The notes beneath the pieces were generated by a model. That model was not told the DNA's origin. It was given only the letters and a program-made list of their open reading frames with translations, and did no database searches. 64,000 nt of DNA from Nocardia wallacei (GTDB lineage: Bacteria; Actinomycetota; Actinomycetes; Mycobacteriales; Mycobacteriaceae): assembly GCF_029868745.1 (NCBI RefSeq), contig NZ_JARWOP010000226.1:1-64000 (forward strand), read 5' to 3'. A program made the translations under genes and the position numbers. The first letter of the stretch is position 1. Each line of letters begins with the position of its first letter. Below are positions 46,584 to 56,603 of this stretch, in pieces.

Positions 46584-46609
46584 GCGGCAACCGTACCGGA
46601 GCGTCCGGC

Positions 46610-48421
46610 CTAACCGGTGCCCGCGGGCGGCAGCATCGCGTCGGCATACCGGCGCAGTTCGGCGACGACGCGCAATTGCCGTTCCAACTCGGCACAGCGT
46701 TCGGCGCGCCGAGCGGTCTCCACCCCGGCCGCGTCCTGTGCGGCCTGCAACGAATCGGAGAGCGACCGCAGGCTGCGTTCCGCGATGCCGGTGAAGTGGT
46801 CGCGCAGCAACCGGTGGATGCGGTGCAGCCGATCGCGGGACTGCTTGCCCGCCTCGAAGGCGACATCGTCGAGGTAGCGGCGCACCGCAGCCTTCGCCTC
46901 GGCCCGCCGCCGGACCTGCCGCTCTCGCTTGTCGTCACGGAAAGCCTTGCCGCCCAACAGCATTCCCGCACCCAACGACAGCGGATTGACCAGGGCCAGA
47001 CCGGCGACGGTACCGGCCAGGCCCACCATCACCAGCCCGCCATAGGAGCCGCGTAGGCCGACGAGCAGCTTGTGCCCGAGGCCCAGTTCCGGTTCCAGAT
47101 CCGACAGCGCCACCCCCGCGCCGGGCTCGCCGGAGCCGGGATCCGGGCGGACGTGCGGCAGGTCGACGCCGCCGAACTCGGCGAAATGCTCGCCGACCCG
47201 CTCGGCCAGCAGGACACCGCACCGGTGCGTCCACACCAGATTGTCGCCGATCGCGGTGTCCACGGTCGTGCTGAGCCATTCCGCCATGCGATCCCAGTGC
47301 CGGCCCGGATCGTTCTCGTCGATCCACTCCTCCGCGGTGCGGGCGATGCCGCGCAATCGGCCGCGCAGGTCGTGGTCGATCTCGGCGGCCAGGTCGGTAA
47401 CGCCGTCACCGAGGGTCTGCTGCCAGGTGGCGGTGCGGCGTTGCAGTTCCTCGGCCTGCGTCTTGGCCGCCCGCAGTTCGCGGATGGCGGCCGCGCCCCG
47501 CTCCGGATCGCGCAGGGCGACCAGTTCGCTGCCCAGTGCCAGCGCGAGATGCTCTGCGGCAGAGGAGATGTCGAGGGCCACGGCGCGGCCGGTGGCGGTG
47601 CGGCCGCGCGTGACCACCGCACGCAGGAAGTCGTACAGCGGGCCGAAGCCCGACTCGCGGCCCAGTTGTTCATCGCGCAGTCGCAGCGCGTGCGTGCGCA
47701 GCAGCGCCGACACCGGCAGCACGGGCAGGTCCAGCCCGTGTCGGCGGAGGTGCGCCTGATCGGCGTGGAGAACCTGCCGCCAGTGCGGATACAGGTCGAG
47801 TTTGGTCAGCACCAGCGCCACCGCCGGGCACAGTCGCTGCGCCTGCCGCAGGAACTCCACTTCCGGTTCGGTCAGTTCGGTCGATGCGTCGGACAGCAGC
47901 AGCACGGCGTCGGCCGTCGACACCAGTCCGAGGGCGCCGGCCGCGCGGCCGCCGATGGCCGGGGTGTCGATCACCACGATGCCGTCGGCGAGCAGCGGGC
48001 TGGGCGCGCGAATCTCCAGCCGGGCGACCGGGCCGTGCGCGGAATGCGGTGTGGGACCGCGGGTCTCGTCGAGCTGCCATGGAATACGCCGCTCGCCGTC
48101 CGCGTCGGCCACGACGAGTTCCGCGCCCGGTTGCGGACCGTGCGACAGCAGGACGGGCACGGTGGTGGTCGTGTCGTCGCCCACCGGGCAGAGTTCGGCG
48201 TTCAACAGGGCGTTGACGAACCGGCTCTTGCCCTGATTGCCGAGCCCGGCGACCACGATCCGTTGCCGCGGATCGCGCACCCGCTCGGCCAGCGCCCGCA
48301 ACCGGTCGACCAGATCGCCGCGACCGGCCACCCGCGCGGCCGCGACGGTTTCGGCCAGCGCCGTGGACAGCGGCAGTCCCGGCGTGGCGGAGGTCGGCTC
48401 GGTTGCCACCGCGGTCCTCAT
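46610..48421 (-). CDS. iniA: Dynamin-like GTPase IniA
   Basis: A 603-residue dynamin-like protein. P-loop GLGNQGKSRFVNALL (59-73), G2 DDTTTTVPV (~82-90), G3 DTPAIGG (152-158) and G4 TKLD (206-209). A hydrophobic hairpin at ~450-490 (GLVMVGLAGTVAGLALVNPL then GAGMLLGGKAF) would insert in the membrane, followed by a basic helical stretch (DDKRERQVRRRAEAKAAVRR). IniA of mycobacteria is a membrane-remodelling GTPase induced by cell-wall inhibitors. It sits between iniB and iniC. Confidence 0.88.
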   Translation of the reverse strand: MRTAVATEPTSATPGLPLSTALAETVAAARVAGRGDLVDRLRALAERVRDPRQRIVVAGLGNQGKSRFVNALLNAELCPVGDDTTTTVPVLLSHGPQPGAELVVADADGERRIPWQLDETRGPTPHSAHGPVARLEIRAPSPLLADGIVVIDTPAIGGRAAGALGLVSTADAVLLLSDASTELTEPEVEFLRQAQRLCPAVALVLTKLDLYPHWRQVLHADQAHLRRHGLDLPVLPVSALLRTHALRLRDEQLGRESGFGPLYDFLRAVVTRGRTATGRAVALDISSAAEHLALALGSELVALRDPERGAAAIRELRAAKTQAEELQRRTATWQQTLGDGVTDLAAEIDHDLRGRLRGIARTAEEWIDENDPGRHWDRMAEWLSTTVDTAIGDNLVWTHRCGVLLAERVGEHFAEFGGVDLPHVRPDPGSGEPGAGVALSDLEPELGLGHKLLVGLRGSYGGLVMVGLAGTVAGLALVNPLSLGAGMLLGGKAFRDDKRERQVRRRAEAKAAVRRYLDDVAFEAGKQSRDRLHRIHRLLRDHFTGIAERSLRSLSDSLQAAQDAAGVETARRAERCAELERQLRVVAELRRYADAMLPPAGTG

Positions 48422-48447
48422 TTCCCTTGTCGCTCCGGTCGATCCGA

Positions 48448-51400
48448 TCAGTGCGTCAGCTCGCCGCCGATATCACCGCCGAGGTGCGAATCGGCCGCCA
48501 CGGTGGTCTCGCCCGCACCGAACAGACCCGAACCGTGCCCGTCCTCCAGCCCACCACCGATCCCACTCACCCCGATATCACCGAACGAGACCCCCACCCC
48601 GTTACCGAACGCCTGCGACACATCCACCCCCGACCAGGTCCCGGCCGCCGACGACCCGCCATCACCCTCCACCCCCAACCCCGCCCAATCCCCGGCCCCG
48701 CCCACAGTCGCCCAACCATCAGCTCCTCCCGAAGTTGCCCAACCATCGGACCCTCCCGCAGATGCCCAGCCACCCGCCCCTTCCACAGCGGCCCTGCCAC
48801 CCGCCCCTTCCACAGTCGCCCAGCTATCGGACCCTCCCGCAGCACCCCAGCCTTCGGACCCTCCCGCAGCGGCCCAGTCCCCAGCACCACCAACAACCCC
48901 ATCGACTCCGGCACCACCGCCGAGCCCACCATCCAATTCGGCCGCGGACGACAACGCCCCCTCCAGCCCGCTGCTCAGGCCACCACCGGACGCAAACGCA
49001 CCATCGAGCCCCGAGGCCAGGCCGGTGCCGCCCGCCAACCCGGCTCCGACCCCCTCGCCCAACCCGAGCTCCAGGCCGGTCGCGCCCGCTGCCGCGGCAC
49101 CAAGCGCACCCGTGAGCCCGGCGCCTACCTCCGTAGCACCCGAAAAGTCCACGCCCACAGACGCATTCACCGCGCCACCGAGTCCTGCGGCCGCCCCTGA
49201 CAAGCTGGAATCCAGAGTGGCGTCCAACCCACCAACAGTCCCGCCCAAGGCGGAAGACACATCCGTGGCACCTCCCAGCCCCGCGTTCAACGCGACATCC
49301 AGCCCACTCGCGGCATCTAGCCCACTCGCGGCACCCCCCAAATCGCCGATCGCTTCGGCAGCACCCGCCACGCCCACATTCGCTACAGCCCCCAGCCCAG
49401 CACCGACATCAGCCGTACCCGACAGCCCCGCATCCGCCACAGCACCCAGCCCGGTAAGAACCCCTCCTGCACCCGACAATCCCGGACCCACGTTCAACGC
49501 GACATCCAAACCACTTGCGGCATCGCCCAGATCACCGATTGCTTCGGCAGCACCCGCCAAGCCCACATTCGCTACGGCACCCAAACCGGTACCGACGTCC
49601 GCCGCACCTGACAGTCCCGCACCGGCCACAGCACGCAGTTCCGTCGCGCCCCCAACCGCACCCGACAGTTCCGCGTCCGCTACGGCGTCCAGATCGGTGA
49701 AAACCCCGGCCACGCCCGACAATCCCGCACCCGCTTCAGCACCGAGATCCGTCGCGTCCGCTACCGCACCCGACAACCCCGGATTCGCTACGGCACCCAG
49801 ATCGGTGAAAACGCCCGTCGCGCCCGACAATCCCGCAGCCATTTCAGCACTCAGATCCGTTGCGTCCGCTACCGCACCCGACAGCCCTGCGTTCGCTGCG
49901 GCGTCCAGATCGGTGAAAACCTCGGTCGCGCCTGACAATTCCGCGCCCGCTTCAGCACCGAGGTTCGTGACCGCCTCTACCGCACCGGACAAACCCGCGT
50001 TGGCTGCGGCGCTCAGGTTCGGGGCGGCCGCTACCGCGCTCGACAATCCCACGTTCGCCGCGGCGCTCAGGTCGGTGATGGCCCCTACCGCGCTGGACGG
50101 CCCAGCGTCTGCCGCTGCACTCAGGTCCGTGGCTACCTCTGCTGTGGCTGACAGGCCCGTGGCGAGGGTGGTGGTCAGGTTGGTGGTGGCGGAGTCGAGG
50201 GAGGTGGTGAGGTTTGTGGCTGTGTCGGTGAGATCCGTTATGGCGGTGGACAAGCCGGTGGTTGCTTCGGCGGAGAGGGTGCCTGCGGTGGTGAGGGCTG
50301 TGTCGAGGCCGACCATTAGACCGGTGTTCGTCTGGGTGGCCGCGTCAACGACGCCCTGTAGGCCCAGGTTCGCGATGGTTTCGGCACCACCGGTCACTGC
50401 TGTGCCGAGGCTCGCGGCCGCACCGGCACCGAGTCCGGCGGACAATTCCGCGCCGAGGTCTGCTGCGGCCTGCAACCCGGTCTGTACGGCGGACTCCGCG
50501 GACAGTCCCAGATCGAGGCCGGAGCCGATCGTCACGCCCGTCTCCGTGCCGAGCGCCGCACCGGCACCCAAGGCCGCCTCGGCAGCGGTCACAGCATTAA
50601 TCGCCCCGCCCACACCAGCATTCACCGCACCACCCAGCCCCGCGCCCACAGCACCGCCCGCGCCCAGAGCACCGCCGAGCCCCACATCCAATGCCCCGCC
50701 GATACCTCCACCTACCGCACCACCCAGACCCCCGTCCAACGCGCCATCCACACCACCACCGAGCTCAGCTTCCGCGCCACCCACACCCGCGCCCACAGCA
50801 CCACCGAGGCCGAGGCCCGCATCCAATGCCTCACCGCCACCGGCACCTACCGCACCACCCAAACTCCCGTCCAACGCCCCACCCACACCGGCACCCACGC
50901 CACTACCGAGTCCAGCATCCACCGCACCACCCAGGCTCGCGCCCACAGCACCACCGAGGCCGAGGCCCGCATCCACCGCCCCACCGACAGCGGTACCTAC
51001 CGCGCCACCCAGAACCCCGTCCAACGCGCCATCCACACCAGCACCCATGCCACCCACACCCGCGCCCAGAGCACCGCTCAAGCCGAGTCCCGCGTCCAAT
51101 GCTTCACCGGCACCAGCACTTACCGCACCGCCCAAGCCCCCGTCCAACGCGCCATCCACGGCACCATCCAGGCCCACACCCACGTCCGCGCCACCACCCA
51201 CACTGGCACCCGCCGTGCCGCCCAGGCCTGCACTCCCCGCACCGCACGCTCCGGCGGCGACGATGGCGGACAGTTGTGAACCGCCTGTGACCAGGGCTGA
51301 TTCGGCAACCATGGGGGCTACGGCGGCGATGTCCTCGGGGGTTACCGCTTCCAGGCCGGCTGCGGAGAGGGCTTGGGTGGGGTTGGTGCAGTAGCCGACT

Positions 51401-51459
51401 GCGGCCTCGTGGTCGCGTAGGAGGCTGAGGATGAATTCGAGAATCGCGTTCGGGCTCAT
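48448..51459 (-). CDS. iniB: Very large glycine-rich IniB
   Basis: A 1003-residue protein. Residues 1-70 form the conserved IniB N-terminal domain (MSPNAILEFILSLLRDHEAA, YCTNPTQALSAAGLEAVTPE). The rest is Gly/Ala-dominated low complexity with units such as GLGGAVGAGVGGAL and DLSAAANAGLSGAV, about twice the length of the mycobacterial protein (~480). No signal peptide is seen. Function of IniB is not known; it is the first gene of iniBAC. The antisense strand has a 1440-codon open frame that is a GC artefact. Confidence 0.82.
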   Translation of the reverse strand: MSPNAILEFILSLLRDHEAAVGYCTNPTQALSAAGLEAVTPEDIAAVAPMVAESALVTGGSQLSAIVAAGACGAGSAGLGGTAGASVGGGADVGVGLDGAVDGALDGGLGGAVSAGAGEALDAGLGLSGALGAGVGGMGAGVDGALDGVLGGAVGTAVGGAVDAGLGLGGAVGASLGGAVDAGLGSGVGAGVGGALDGSLGGAVGAGGGEALDAGLGLGGAVGAGVGGAEAELGGGVDGALDGGLGGAVGGGIGGALDVGLGGALGAGGAVGAGLGGAVNAGVGGAINAVTAAEAALGAGAALGTETGVTIGSGLDLGLSAESAVQTGLQAAADLGAELSAGLGAGAAASLGTAVTGGAETIANLGLQGVVDAATQTNTGLMVGLDTALTTAGTLSAEATTGLSTAITDLTDTATNLTTSLDSATTNLTTTLATGLSATAEVATDLSAAADAGPSSAVGAITDLSAAANVGLSSAVAAAPNLSAAANAGLSGAVEAVTNLGAEAGAELSGATEVFTDLDAAANAGLSGAVADATDLSAEMAAGLSGATGVFTDLGAVANPGLSGAVADATDLGAEAGAGLSGVAGVFTDLDAVADAELSGAVGGATELRAVAGAGLSGAADVGTGLGAVANVGLAGAAEAIGDLGDAASGLDVALNVGPGLSGAGGVLTGLGAVADAGLSGTADVGAGLGAVANVGVAGAAEAIGDLGGAASGLDAASGLDVALNAGLGGATDVSSALGGTVGGLDATLDSSLSGAAAGLGGAVNASVGVDFSGATEVGAGLTGALGAAAAGATGLELGLGEGVGAGLAGGTGLASGLDGAFASGGGLSSGLEGALSSAAELDGGLGGGAGVDGVVGGAGDWAAAGGSEGWGAAGGSDSWATVEGAGGRAAVEGAGGWASAGGSDGWATSGGADGWATVGGAGDWAGLGVEGDGGSSAAGTWSGVDVSQAFGNGVGVSFGDIGVSGIGGGLEDGHGSGLFGAGETTVAADSHLGGDIGGELTH

Positions 51460-51741
51460 GGCGGGTCGTCTCCAGGATCAGCGGGCCGGTAGCGGCCCGC
51501 GGCAGTCGAATTGCTTTTCACGCTAGGAACACCTGCCGTTTCCGCGTAACGGGGCGAAACCCCCTTGTCCACAGCGCCTTCGCGATGGGGGCCGTCGCGG
51601 CATTAGGGGAATTTCCCCGTACCTCCTCCAGGTGAAGTAACAACGAACCCCCAGCAACCGACAGACGGAACAGGTCGCGACGACCACGCAACTTTTCGAA
51701 CACACGTTTCACCTTGCGTTTCGAACGACAGGGGTTATCGA
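51460..51741. promoter_or_regulatory. Divergent ini promoter region with palindromes
   Basis: 282 bp between iniB and the Hsp70-like gene. It holds the perfect palindrome GGGGAATTTCCCC (51606-51618), a GGGG-N5-CCCC inverted repeat (51551-51563), and two TTCGAA palindromes at 51695-51700 and 51720-51725, 25 bp apart, near the plus-strand start. Any of these may bind IniR, encoded downstream. A 64-codon minus frame at 51518-51712 lacks support. Confidence 0.5.
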
Positions 51742-53418
51742 ATGACTCAGGGCCTGACGCTCGGCATCACCGTCGGGTCGTCGAACACGGTCGCCGTGAC
51801 GACCAGGGGTGGCCACGGCACCACCGGCGACTTCGCCGTCCGGATCCGACCGAGCGCGCCGCCGGGCGTTTCCGACGGCTTCCTGGCCCGGGTGGGCGAC
51901 CCCGTGGACATCTTGACCGGCGACGGCTCGCCGATCGCCGCGGCGGATCTGGTCGCCGGTGTCATCGGCGCGGCGATCGACGACACCGCCCCGGAACGCG
52001 CCGTCGTCGGCCTGCCGACCTGGTGGAAACCGCACGTCGCGACGGCACAGCGGACCGCGCTGGACGCGGCCGGCCGACACGAGGTGACCCTCGTCCCGGA
52101 GGCGGTGGCCGCGGTCCGGCGGCTGGTCGACGAGGGCGATCACGCCGCCGCGAGCCCGGTCGTCGTCTACGACTTGGGCAGTACCGGCCTCACCGTGTCG
52201 GTGGTCGGCACCGCGGGCCTGCTCGGCGAGCCGGTTCGCTCCGACGAGGCAGCGGGCAGCGAATTCGATCTACTGGTGTTGCGTTACGTCCTGGCAAACG
52301 CCCTGGGAGATTACGACCTCGACCCGTTCGATCCGGTGGTCGAAACGGAATTGTCGGCCCTGCGCCGTCGCTGCCGGAATGCGAAAGAAGAACTGTCAAA
52401 AATTACCGCGACGGCGGTCGCTGTTCAGTTCCCGGGGTTGCCCGGCCGCGATATCCGACTGGTCCGCGCCGACGTCGAAGAGTTGTTCCGCGAACCGCTG
52501 CGAGACTCCCTGGCCTTGGTGCGCGAGGCGATGACCCGAGCGGGCGGCACCGCGAGCCGAATCCTCCTGACCGGGGGCGGAGCAGCGATTCCGCTGCTCA
52601 CCGAGTTGCTCTCCACCGAATTCGGCCTCCCCGTCAGCGCGGTCGCCGAGCCCGCGCACACCGCCGCGCAGGGGGCGGCGCTGCTGGCGGCGGACCTGCT
52701 CGCGGAGTCCGTGCAAACAGATGTCGCGCCGGTGCTTCCGGCCGAGCGCACCGAACCCGTTCCGGCGCAGGAGAAGTACTCGCCTCCCGAGCCCCGCGCC
52801 GTCTCACCACTACCGGAGCTGCCGGTGGATCCCGCGCGCGACGGACGCTTCAGCACCTGGCAGCGCATGGCCCTGATCGGTGGCGCGGCGGTAGCCGTCG
52901 CCGTGCTGGCCACCGGCACATTGACGCTGGGCACCGCCGCGGTCGACTCGTCGCCCGCCACGACATCCAATCCGGCCTCGAGCGCGAAATCGCAGACGGC
53001 TGCGCACGACTCCGGAGTGGCTCCCGCCGCTGAGACCGGAGCAGACCGATCGGCCGTGCCGGTAGCTGCATCCCCTGGCACCCCAGCCACACCCGGGTCC
53101 CCTGCCACACCGGGCTCCCCGACCGCGCCCGGCTCCCCGGCAGGGTCTCCAGCCGCACCCGGGTCTCCAGCCGCACCCGGCTCCCCCGCGCCGGCGGCAC
53201 CCGCCGACCCGGCCGGAAGTCCCGCGGCACCCGCCCCACCCCCGGCTTCCCCTGCGCCACAACCGGCCCCGGGCTCGCCGACGCCTGTGCCCGGTCCGAA
53301 CCTGCCCCGGCCCGGCGGGCTCGGCAACACGCTGGGCGACACCCTCGATCAAACCGGCGACACCCTCGGCACGGTGTTGGACGCGCCGGGCCGGATAATC
53401 GAACGCACAGGTGGTTGA
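51742..53418 (+). CDS. Membrane-anchored Hsp70-like protein with Pro-rich tail
   Basis: A 558-residue protein. Residues 1-330 resemble the Hsp70/actin ATPase fold: LTLGITVGSSNTVAVTT in place of phosphate 1, VVVYDLGSTGLTVSVVG for phosphate 2 and RILLTGGGAAIPLLTELL for the adenosine motif. There is no peptide-binding domain. A transmembrane helix follows (~378-398, MALIGGAAVAVAVLATGTLT), then an extracytoplasmic Ala/Pro/Gly/Ser tail (SPAAPGSPAAPGSP). ATG 51742 has CAGGGG upstream. It heads the plus-strand unit with iniR, seven bases after its stop. Confidence 0.75.
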   Translation: MTQGLTLGITVGSSNTVAVTTRGGHGTTGDFAVRIRPSAPPGVSDGFLARVGDPVDILTGDGSPIAAADLVAGVIGAAIDDTAPERAVVGLPTWWKPHVATAQRTALDAAGRHEVTLVPEAVAAVRRLVDEGDHAAASPVVVYDLGSTGLTVSVVGTAGLLGEPVRSDEAAGSEFDLLVLRYVLANALGDYDLDPFDPVVETELSALRRRCRNAKEELSKITATAVAVQFPGLPGRDIRLVRADVEELFREPLRDSLALVREAMTRAGGTASRILLTGGGAAIPLLTELLSTEFGLPVSAVAEPAHTAAQGAALLAADLLAESVQTDVAPVLPAERTEPVPAQEKYSPPEPRAVSPLPELPVDPARDGRFSTWQRMALIGGAAVAVAVLATGTLTLGTAAVDSSPATTSNPASSAKSQTAAHDSGVAPAAETGADRSAVPVAASPGTPATPGSPATPGSPTAPGSPAGSPAAPGSPAAPGSPAPAAPADPAGSPAAPAPPPASPAPQPAPGSPTPVPGPNLPRPGGLGNTLGDTLDQTGDTLGTVLDAPGRIIERTGG

Positions 53419-53424
53419 GCTCCG

Positions 53425-56400
53425 GTGACAAGCAATACAGCTATCGCGCACGAGTCACTCCCCGGCGTGCGAGAGATGTTCCGCGAGTTGGACTCCGCCG
53501 GACCGGAGCCGCTGGTCTTCCTGGTCCGCGGCCGCTCCGGCACCGGCAAGTCGACGCTGCTGGCGGCGATCCGCAACCGCCTGCGCGGGCGCGGCATCGT
53601 CGCCTGCGACACCGTCTCCGAGGCCACCGGCGGCACCGGCCCCCGTCCGGCCCTGGTGGTCGACGACGCCCACACCCTCGAACCCAGCGAGTTGGTGAAG
53701 TTGTGCGCCGCCGTCGAATCCGGTTGCTGCACAATGGTTATCGCCACCCGTCCGCGGCCGCACGACCCGGCGCTCCGCGCGTTCACCGATGCGGTGTCGC
53801 GCCGGGGCCGCGTGGTGGACCTACGTCCGCTCGGTGTTTCCGACATCGCCCCGTTCGCAAGGGAATTGGGCATGATGGTGCCCCGGCCGGTGGCCCAGCA
53901 CATCCACGGCCGGACCGCCGGTATCCACGGCGGCGTGGTGGCGGCGCTGTCGGCGGCCTGCGCCACGCGGCTGGACAGCGGCATCGGCGCGGTCGACGCG
54001 GCCGTGACGGCTTGGGCCAGAGCGCTTCTCGACGACACGGACCCGCACCTGCTTGATGCGTTCGTCATCGCGGCCACCGGGACCGGTCTCGATCCGGCCG
54101 AACTCACCGAGGTGCTGGACATCAGCGACGCCGTCGCCCTGGACCTCATCGATCGAGCCCGTGCCAGCGCACTGGTGACCGACGCCGATCTGCTGCTCGC
54201 CCTCGCCATCGCCCCGCTGCGCACGCTGGTGGGCGATCGGCGCTTCCTCATGGTGCAGCGCCGACTGCTACAGGCCCGACTGGAAGCCGGGTTGCTGCGC
54301 GACCACACCGCGCTGCTGCTCGCGGAGTCCGGCGTGCGCGATGCCAGATTGGCCGAATTCCTTTGTACCGCAGCGGAAGCCGCGGGAACGGAGACGGTCC
54401 GCTATTACACGGCGGCAGCGGCCAGCGGTACCGGGACCGGTTGGCGACCCGCACCGGCGGTGAAGTTGCGCTGGGCCGAAGCCGCCGCCCGCCTCGGCAA
54501 TACCGATGTCGCGCTGCGGCTGGCCGAGCCGATGCTGGACCGTTCCGACGGCCCGGCCGCCGAACTCGCCGCGGCCGTCCGCGTCTGCGCCGGGGTATGG
54601 ACCCGGCGCGGCCTGGCCGACCGCGCCGCAGACCTGTACTCGTGGCTCGGCCCGGAGCGGATCGGCACCGACTGGGCGGTCGGGGCCACCGTGCTGTACC
54701 TGGCGGGCGACATCGACTCGGCCGAGGCCATGTCCGCCTCCGCCGCCCTGTGGCCCCCGACCCGCACCACCGCCCGCGCAAGCCTGATCGCCACCGCCCT
54801 CGCCCGCACCCTCGGCCTGGAGGACCCCACCGCCGACGGCACGTTCAATGCGAAAGGCCTTCCGCCACAACAGGCATCGGCCCGAGCCACCCGTCTGACA
54901 ACCACGCCCGCCCTCGACCGACCGCAGGGAGGAACACCGGCACGCACCACCAACGCCGTTTCCCTTCCCGGCACCGGCCGACCGCGGGAAGGACTGCCCG
55001 CAGCCGCCACCAACAACCAAACCGCCTTCGGCAGCAACCAAGCGCCGGAAGACATATCGGCCCCGGCCGCCAACGGCGCGCCTACCACCCGCCAACCGTC
55101 CGATGGAGTGTCGGCAGCCTCGGCGAGCGGCACAACCGCACCCGGTCGACCGCCCGAACGGACACCAGCGCCTGCCACCAACGGCGCGCCCACTCCCGGC
55201 GGTCCGCGGGAACGGACACCGGCACCCGCCACCAACAACGCACCCGCACCCGGCGGTCCGCGGGAACGGACACCGGCACCCGCCACCAACAACTCACCGG
55301 CCCCCGGCCGACCGTGGGAAGGGGCACCGGCACCCGCGATCAGTGGCGCATATGCCCCCGGGCGCACCGCCTCGCTCGCGGCGGCGTCCTCGTTGATTCA
55401 GGCAGCGCGTGCGGAACTTTCGGCCGCTGCGGACACCGAGTTGCTGCCGTGTACGGCGGTGTCGATCGCCACGCTGCTGTGCTTGAGCATGGGGGAGCCG
55501 CGGCGGGCCGCCGATGCTCTGCACGGTGCCGCGGCCACGACTACGCCGTTGCCGGTGATCACCTCCGATGCCGGCCCGGGTCCCGAGGTGGCTGCCCGTG
55601 ATCAGCATCTGCTCGTGCTGTCCGCGTGGACGTCGATGCTGGGCGGCGACGAGCAATCGGCCGCGCAACTCGCCGGAGCCCTGGAACTCGACCGGCTGTG
55701 CGAGCGTGATCGGCTGCTCGCACACGGCGTTCTGGTCGGGTTGGCCCGGCGCGGCGGCGACCACACCGCACTGACGCTGGCCTGGCAGGCGGCCCACCCG
55801 CTGTTCGACGACATCGGCGTCGACCTGCTGGCGCTGCTGCCGATCGGCGAGCTGTGGCTGGCCGGGATCCGGTTGCAGGACGAGAGCCGGGTGGCGGCGC
55901 TGGTCGACGGCGCGGTAAAGCTGTTGCACCGCTTGGGCAATCCGCCCGCCTGGGCCAACGCCTTCCACTGGTACGCGATCCAGGCCGCCATCGCCCGCGA
56001 ACGCCCCGACGAATTGCTGCCGCACGCACAGCAATTGAAGGCGACGGCTCTGGCCGGCGATCCGCACGCGGCGGCGCTGGCCGACGCGGGCCGCACCTGG
56101 GTGCTGACGCTGCGCGGGTCGGTGGCGCCGGACGAAGTGGCGGCCGCGGTGCGCCGGCTGGCGGCCATCGGCATGGTCTGGGATGCCGCCCGGCTGGCCA
56201 GCGAGGCCGCGCTGGCGGCCGACGATTCGACGATCGCGACGGCCCTGCTGAAACTCGCCCGCACCGTGCGCACCGAGTCCCGCCCGCCGCAATTGCCGAT
56301 CCGCCCGCCCGAGCCCGCCGCCGAGCCGCGCCCCGAACCGGCCCCGCGCAGCGACGCCATGCTCAGCGAGCGCGAACGCGAGGTCGCCGAACTGGTGCTA

Positions 56401-56559
56401 CTGGGCTTGACGTACCGGGAAATCGGCGCTCGGCTGTACATCTCGGCGAAGACGGTGGAGCATCATGTCGCGCGGATCCGGCGTCGGATCGGAGCCGGGT
56501 CCCGATCGGAGTTATTGTCGATGCTCCGCGCCATGGGCCACGGTTCGCTGCTCGTGTGA
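53425..56559 (+). CDS. iniR: IniR-like LuxR-family ATPase regulator
   Basis: A 1044-residue STAND/LuxR-type regulator. N-terminal AAA-like ATPase with P-loop VRGRSGTGKSTLLAAI (~35-50) and Walker B-like ALVVDDAH (~78), a central helical repeat region interrupted by a low-complexity insert (~480-650), and a C-terminal LuxR helix-turn-helix (~979-1040, LSEREREVAELVLLGLTYRE, KTVEHHVARIRRR). In M. tuberculosis Rv0339c (IniR) controls iniBAC, divergently encoded as here. GTG 53425 is 6 nt after the previous stop. Ligand unknown from sequence. Confidence 0.8.
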   Translation: MTSNTAIAHESLPGVREMFRELDSAGPEPLVFLVRGRSGTGKSTLLAAIRNRLRGRGIVACDTVSEATGGTGPRPALVVDDAHTLEPSELVKLCAAVESGCCTMVIATRPRPHDPALRAFTDAVSRRGRVVDLRPLGVSDIAPFARELGMMVPRPVAQHIHGRTAGIHGGVVAALSAACATRLDSGIGAVDAAVTAWARALLDDTDPHLLDAFVIAATGTGLDPAELTEVLDISDAVALDLIDRARASALVTDADLLLALAIAPLRTLVGDRRFLMVQRRLLQARLEAGLLRDHTALLLAESGVRDARLAEFLCTAAEAAGTETVRYYTAAAASGTGTGWRPAPAVKLRWAEAAARLGNTDVALRLAEPMLDRSDGPAAELAAAVRVCAGVWTRRGLADRAADLYSWLGPERIGTDWAVGATVLYLAGDIDSAEAMSASAALWPPTRTTARASLIATALARTLGLEDPTADGTFNAKGLPPQQASARATRLTTTPALDRPQGGTPARTTNAVSLPGTGRPREGLPAAATNNQTAFGSNQAPEDISAPAANGAPTTRQPSDGVSAASASGTTAPGRPPERTPAPATNGAPTPGGPRERTPAPATNNAPAPGGPRERTPAPATNNSPAPGRPWEGAPAPAISGAYAPGRTASLAAASSLIQAARAELSAAADTELLPCTAVSIATLLCLSMGEPRRAADALHGAAATTTPLPVITSDAGPGPEVAARDQHLLVLSAWTSMLGGDEQSAAQLAGALELDRLCERDRLLAHGVLVGLARRGGDHTALTLAWQAAHPLFDDIGVDLLALLPIGELWLAGIRLQDESRVAALVDGAVKLLHRLGNPPAWANAFHWYAIQAAIARERPDELLPHAQQLKATALAGDPHAAALADAGRTWVLTLRGSVAPDEVAAAVRRLAAIGMVWDAARLASEAALAADDSTIATALLKLARTVRTESRPPQLPIRPPEPAAEPRPEPAPRSDAMLSEREREVAELVLLGLTYREIGARLYISAKTVEHHVARIRRRIGAGSRSELLSMLRAMGHGSLLV
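55147..55338 (+). repeat. 54-bp tandem coding repeats in iniR
   Basis: About 3.5 tandem units of 54 bp (55147-55200, 55201-55254, 55255-55308 and a partial fourth) encode 18-residue repeats of the form GGPRERTPAPATNNAPAP, at residues ~574-638 of IniR. Units 2 and 3 are nearly identical. They lie in the low-complexity insert between the central and DNA-binding domains. Confidence 0.85.
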
Positions 56560-56603
56560 CATCGGTGCGGCACCGACCGGGACACCGAAGCGAGGTAACG
56601 AGA

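Noticed and set aside
47072..51394. A 1440-codon plus-strand open frame opposite iniB and iniA
   Set aside because: It is antisense to iniB/iniA, consists of Pro/Ala repeats mirroring the Gly/Ala repeats of IniB, and has no domain.
51518..51712. 64-codon minus-strand frame in the ini intergenic region
   Set aside because: Covers the palindromes and the likely iniB promoter; no ribosome binding site or homology recognised.
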